From NCBI GenBank assembly GCA_016715105.1, contig JADKBO010000027.1, positions 80,552 to 144,551 of the forward strand: 64,000 bases of DNA, written 5' to 3'. A program made the position numbers and the translations under genes. Position 1 is the first letter of the stretch. Every line of letters starts with the position of its first letter. Positions 61,871 through 64,000 of the stretch are shown in pieces. Under the pieces are notes generated by a model that did no database searches, was not told the origin of the DNA, and saw only the letters and a list, made by a program, of their open reading frames with translations. This stretch comes from Saprospiraceae bacterium. Lineage in GTDB: Bacteria; Bacteroidota; Bacteroidia; Chitinophagales; Saprospiraceae.

Positions 61871-62200
61871 TACTTAATTTAAGCTATTTCCAGATACATG
61901 GTGCCTGTGATACATCGGCAGAGATTGACCTTGATCAAAATGGGATTATTAGATGGAAAAGCCACTTGGAGTTTTAGAGGGTGTCTTTAGGTGAACAGAC
62001 AACTTAGGGTTGTTGTTTTGGTGCTCATGGATTACACGGATTGGCACAGAAGTACCTGGGACTTTTTAGTACTCACAGATTTCTGTCTTAGCAAAATTCT
62101 GATTGTTAATTGATCCAGATTACACGGATTTACAGAAATTCCACAGATTGTTTATTCCAAGTTTACGGATAGGACTGAAATTTCTGAGACTTATTTAAAG
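61871..62200. other. Non-coding stretch with ATTACACGGATT words
   Basis: GATTACACGGATTGGCACAG (about 62031-62050) and GATTACACGGATTTACAGAA (about 62127-62146) recur in this stretch. No gene is seen. Confidence 0.4.
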
Positions 62201-63300
62201 AAATATCTATTTTAATTCAATTTTCAGTGGTCGACGATGGCTTTATGGCTCTTTTTGTGAGGTGAAGTAAGGCTCCATGTTTCGAGCTTTCGAAGTTTGG
62301 TAGTTTTCACCAAGTGCCTTCATTGAAATGTCCATGTCATTGAACAGTCCACAAAGTCTTTTGTTTCCCTGGAAACCCATGTTACTTGGTGCTTAGGCCA
62401 TAAATGTCATACATCAAAGCATGGGTGTCGGTTCCTAATCGTTGGAGGGCATTTGGTGCTCCTGTATTTACTTTTTCTGGATTAATTCGGGTGGTGTGCA
62501 CCACTGAAGAGTTTCTAGTTGATTTTATCTGAAACGGCGTGTTTGATTTTGGCACCGCCTACATAAAACATTGGTATTTATCGCCAACTTTGGTGATTCG
62601 AATCGATTCCCCGATGTTTGCTGGTACACTCAGGTTTGGTTTCGAGTTTGGAGAAATCATCGTTTGCATAAACATAGTAAATGTGGGCGTCTTTATTTAG
62701 TTATATGATCGAATGGTGAAATAAACGTCATTTTTTCTTCAATTAGGTTCGTAAATAGTTTGTGGTGCAAGGCAATCAATGTCTCCAAGTTCTGGATATG
62801 CTGTCTACTCTGAAATCAGCGTGAGTCCAATGGATCAAATCATAAGACTTCATCAATACTAAGGTAGCGATTGTTGCTCCAGCCATATTTTTCAAGTAGT
62901 CAAACCATTCTGTATCTCGAAAACCTGCTCTTTCCACCCAAATATATGAAAGTCAGTCATGGCTGAAAGTAAAAGCACCATCAGGTCGCAGGTAATGTGT
63001 GGGTGCGTGCTCGACTTGAGCTAATAAAGAACCTGACAATTAGTTTGCCCGTCATTAATATCCAGTAAAGATATACCCATCACTACTGAGTGGCAAAAAT
63101 ATGAAAGCTGATTGATTTTGATCTTTAAAATAGACTAGTAAATAACCAGCCAGGTCTTTTTCATTAAGCTTGTGCTTTTGCGCAACATCCTAGTTTTGAT
63201 ACTATTTAATTACAGAAGAATCTATTGGAGTTTGGGCACCTTGCCTGTAAAGCGTTCCAAATAGAGTGACCAACTAAGGTAAAATGGATCGAAAAAAAAG
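62200..63300 (-). pseudogene. GH43-like glycosidase remnant
   Basis: Fragments on the minus strand, in order, are: EKDLAGYLLVYFKDQNQSAF and SDGYIFTG (around 63060-63180); THYLRPDGAFTFS; LVLMKSYDLIHWTHADFRVDS (around 62800-62900); IDCLAPQTIYEP; KDAHIYYVYANDDFSKLETKPE; and TGAPNALQRLGTDTHALMYDIYG with SSKHGALLHLT near the end (62230-62420). They match the beta-propeller layout of GH43-type glycosidases. At least six frame breaks or stops separate the pieces. Confidence 0.68.
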
Positions 63301-64000
63301 ATACTTCATAGAAGAAGTAATTTAGAAGGTGTTGTAAAAGCAGACTTCGCAATATTAAATACTTTTTCCAAAGTATTTGGAAAACTTTGTTATTTGCTAT
63401 GTACTATTTGCCAGTTTTTTTGAAAGCATCAATTCATCCAAAGACAAGCTGAGGATTTTTCTAATCCGTCAGTTTATAACCCTCTGGGGTATTTAAAGGG
63501 AGATTATAAAATGCACTCAAATGTAAATTAGCTAATTCAAAGTACTAGAAGAAATGATTATTTCGGTAAACCAATCACTTATGTACTACCATTCTTGTGG
63601 TTGATTTTGATCTGCCCACCATGGAAATCCGAATTTCTAAGCTTTAAGTCGCTCAAATGATTTGTACGGTGTGATATCGAATATGCCTTATGTTATTGAT
63701 ATGCAGCTCTAAACGAGTATGAATAACATCAAAACCTGAAGAGACTATCTATTGGAATAGATTCAATGTTGTTTGAAGTTCACTTTTAATGTTTTCTATG
63801 AATGTAAGTATTTCGGTTGCCTTACAAATCCTTAGCTTTAATACCTCTCAGGTTTTTCCCAGTGAACTCCGAAACTTTCTGCTCCTTCAATGGCATTTTC
63901 AAATGGGACAACTTTCCGTATTTGGTCCCAAGATAGGAATTTGAGAGCCCATAAACTGTGATAGGCAATTTTGCCGACCGGATTTGGATACTTTTCATTT
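63300..64000. other. Decayed DNA at the right edge
   Basis: No intact gene is present. A family C relic (AACCCTCTGGGGTATTTAAA) lies at about 63479. On the minus strand, near 63840-64000, one frame reads NEKYPNPVGKIAYHSLWALKFL, then ENAIEGAESFGVHWEKPERY to a stop. This may be a piece of an enzyme-like protein, but I cannot name it. Confidence 0.4.

Noticed and set aside
61273..61977. Two short plus-strand frames in the SDR remnant region
   Set aside because: They are antisense to or out of frame with recognisable dehydrogenase residues and have no family features.

Overview
The window looks like a chromosomal segment of a Bacteroidota bacterium, perhaps a Saprospiria- or Sphingobacteriia-type relative. 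The support is AT-rich coding DNA, a secreted protein with a type IX secretion (por) C-terminal sorting domain, promoters of the TTTG-N19/21-TAnnTTTG type, a GH95 fucosidase and a decayed GH43 gene, and paired AraC/DUF6597, DUF1398, DUF1801, DUF6265 and DUF2975-HTH genes common in that phylum. No rRNA, tRNA, CRISPR array or intact transposase was seen.

Left part (1-13 kb) is a defence and addiction island. It opens with a DISARM-type core (drmA helicase, drmB DUF1998) whose third gene is an HNH nuclease. The genes overlap by the same 8-nt stop/start arrangement, and a further gene is cut by the window edge upstream. Then come TacA-TacT, ParD-ParE and HigB-HigA modules, several orphan small genes, and a DUF6934 gene with a 53-residue partner. 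These are separated by copies of a ~133-bp repeat built from nested hairpins (family A). At 14-16 kb lies an AbiE-type module flanked by imperfect direct repeats.

Middle part (16-32 kb) holds a frameshifted GH95 alpha-fucosidase, an ArsR-SRPBCC-DHFR operon with two operator palindromes, a HipB-HipS-HipT-like tripartite module behind four evenly spaced palindromes, a DUF2975-HTH pair behind a 19-bp perfect inverted repeat, an orphan Phd-type antitoxin, and assorted small regulators and enzymes. Several of these genes carry single frameshifts or in-frame stops.

The 32.8-46.2 kb stretch is a potassium homeostasis block on the minus strand: an NtrC-type response regulator, two tiny membrane peptides (one KdpF), a 109-residue protein, KdpA, KdpB, KdpC, a short KdpD (KdpD plus USP domains only), a separate HAMP/PAS histidine kinase and a K+/H+ antiporter. 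The kdp junctions downstream of kdpA are filled with hairpin repeats (families C and D) and long low-complexity CATTTCACAT/CCATTTACC tracts. A four-helix-bundle (S23/IVP) gene sits reversed between kdpA and kdpB.

The 46-61 kb stretch is mostly minus-strand housekeeping and secreted genes: VOC, a MarR operon, cupin, a frameshifted AraC, an ECF sigma factor with a membrane partner, S41 peptidase, a class-C-like serine hydrolase, a T9SS cargo protein, a fatty-acid desaturase, and broken PepSY and acetyltransferase genes. From about 61 kb to the end no intact gene is visible. A decayed short-chain dehydrogenase and a GH43-like glycosidase can be recognised across several frames. The density of frameshifts may be genuine decay, or partly read errors in the assembly.
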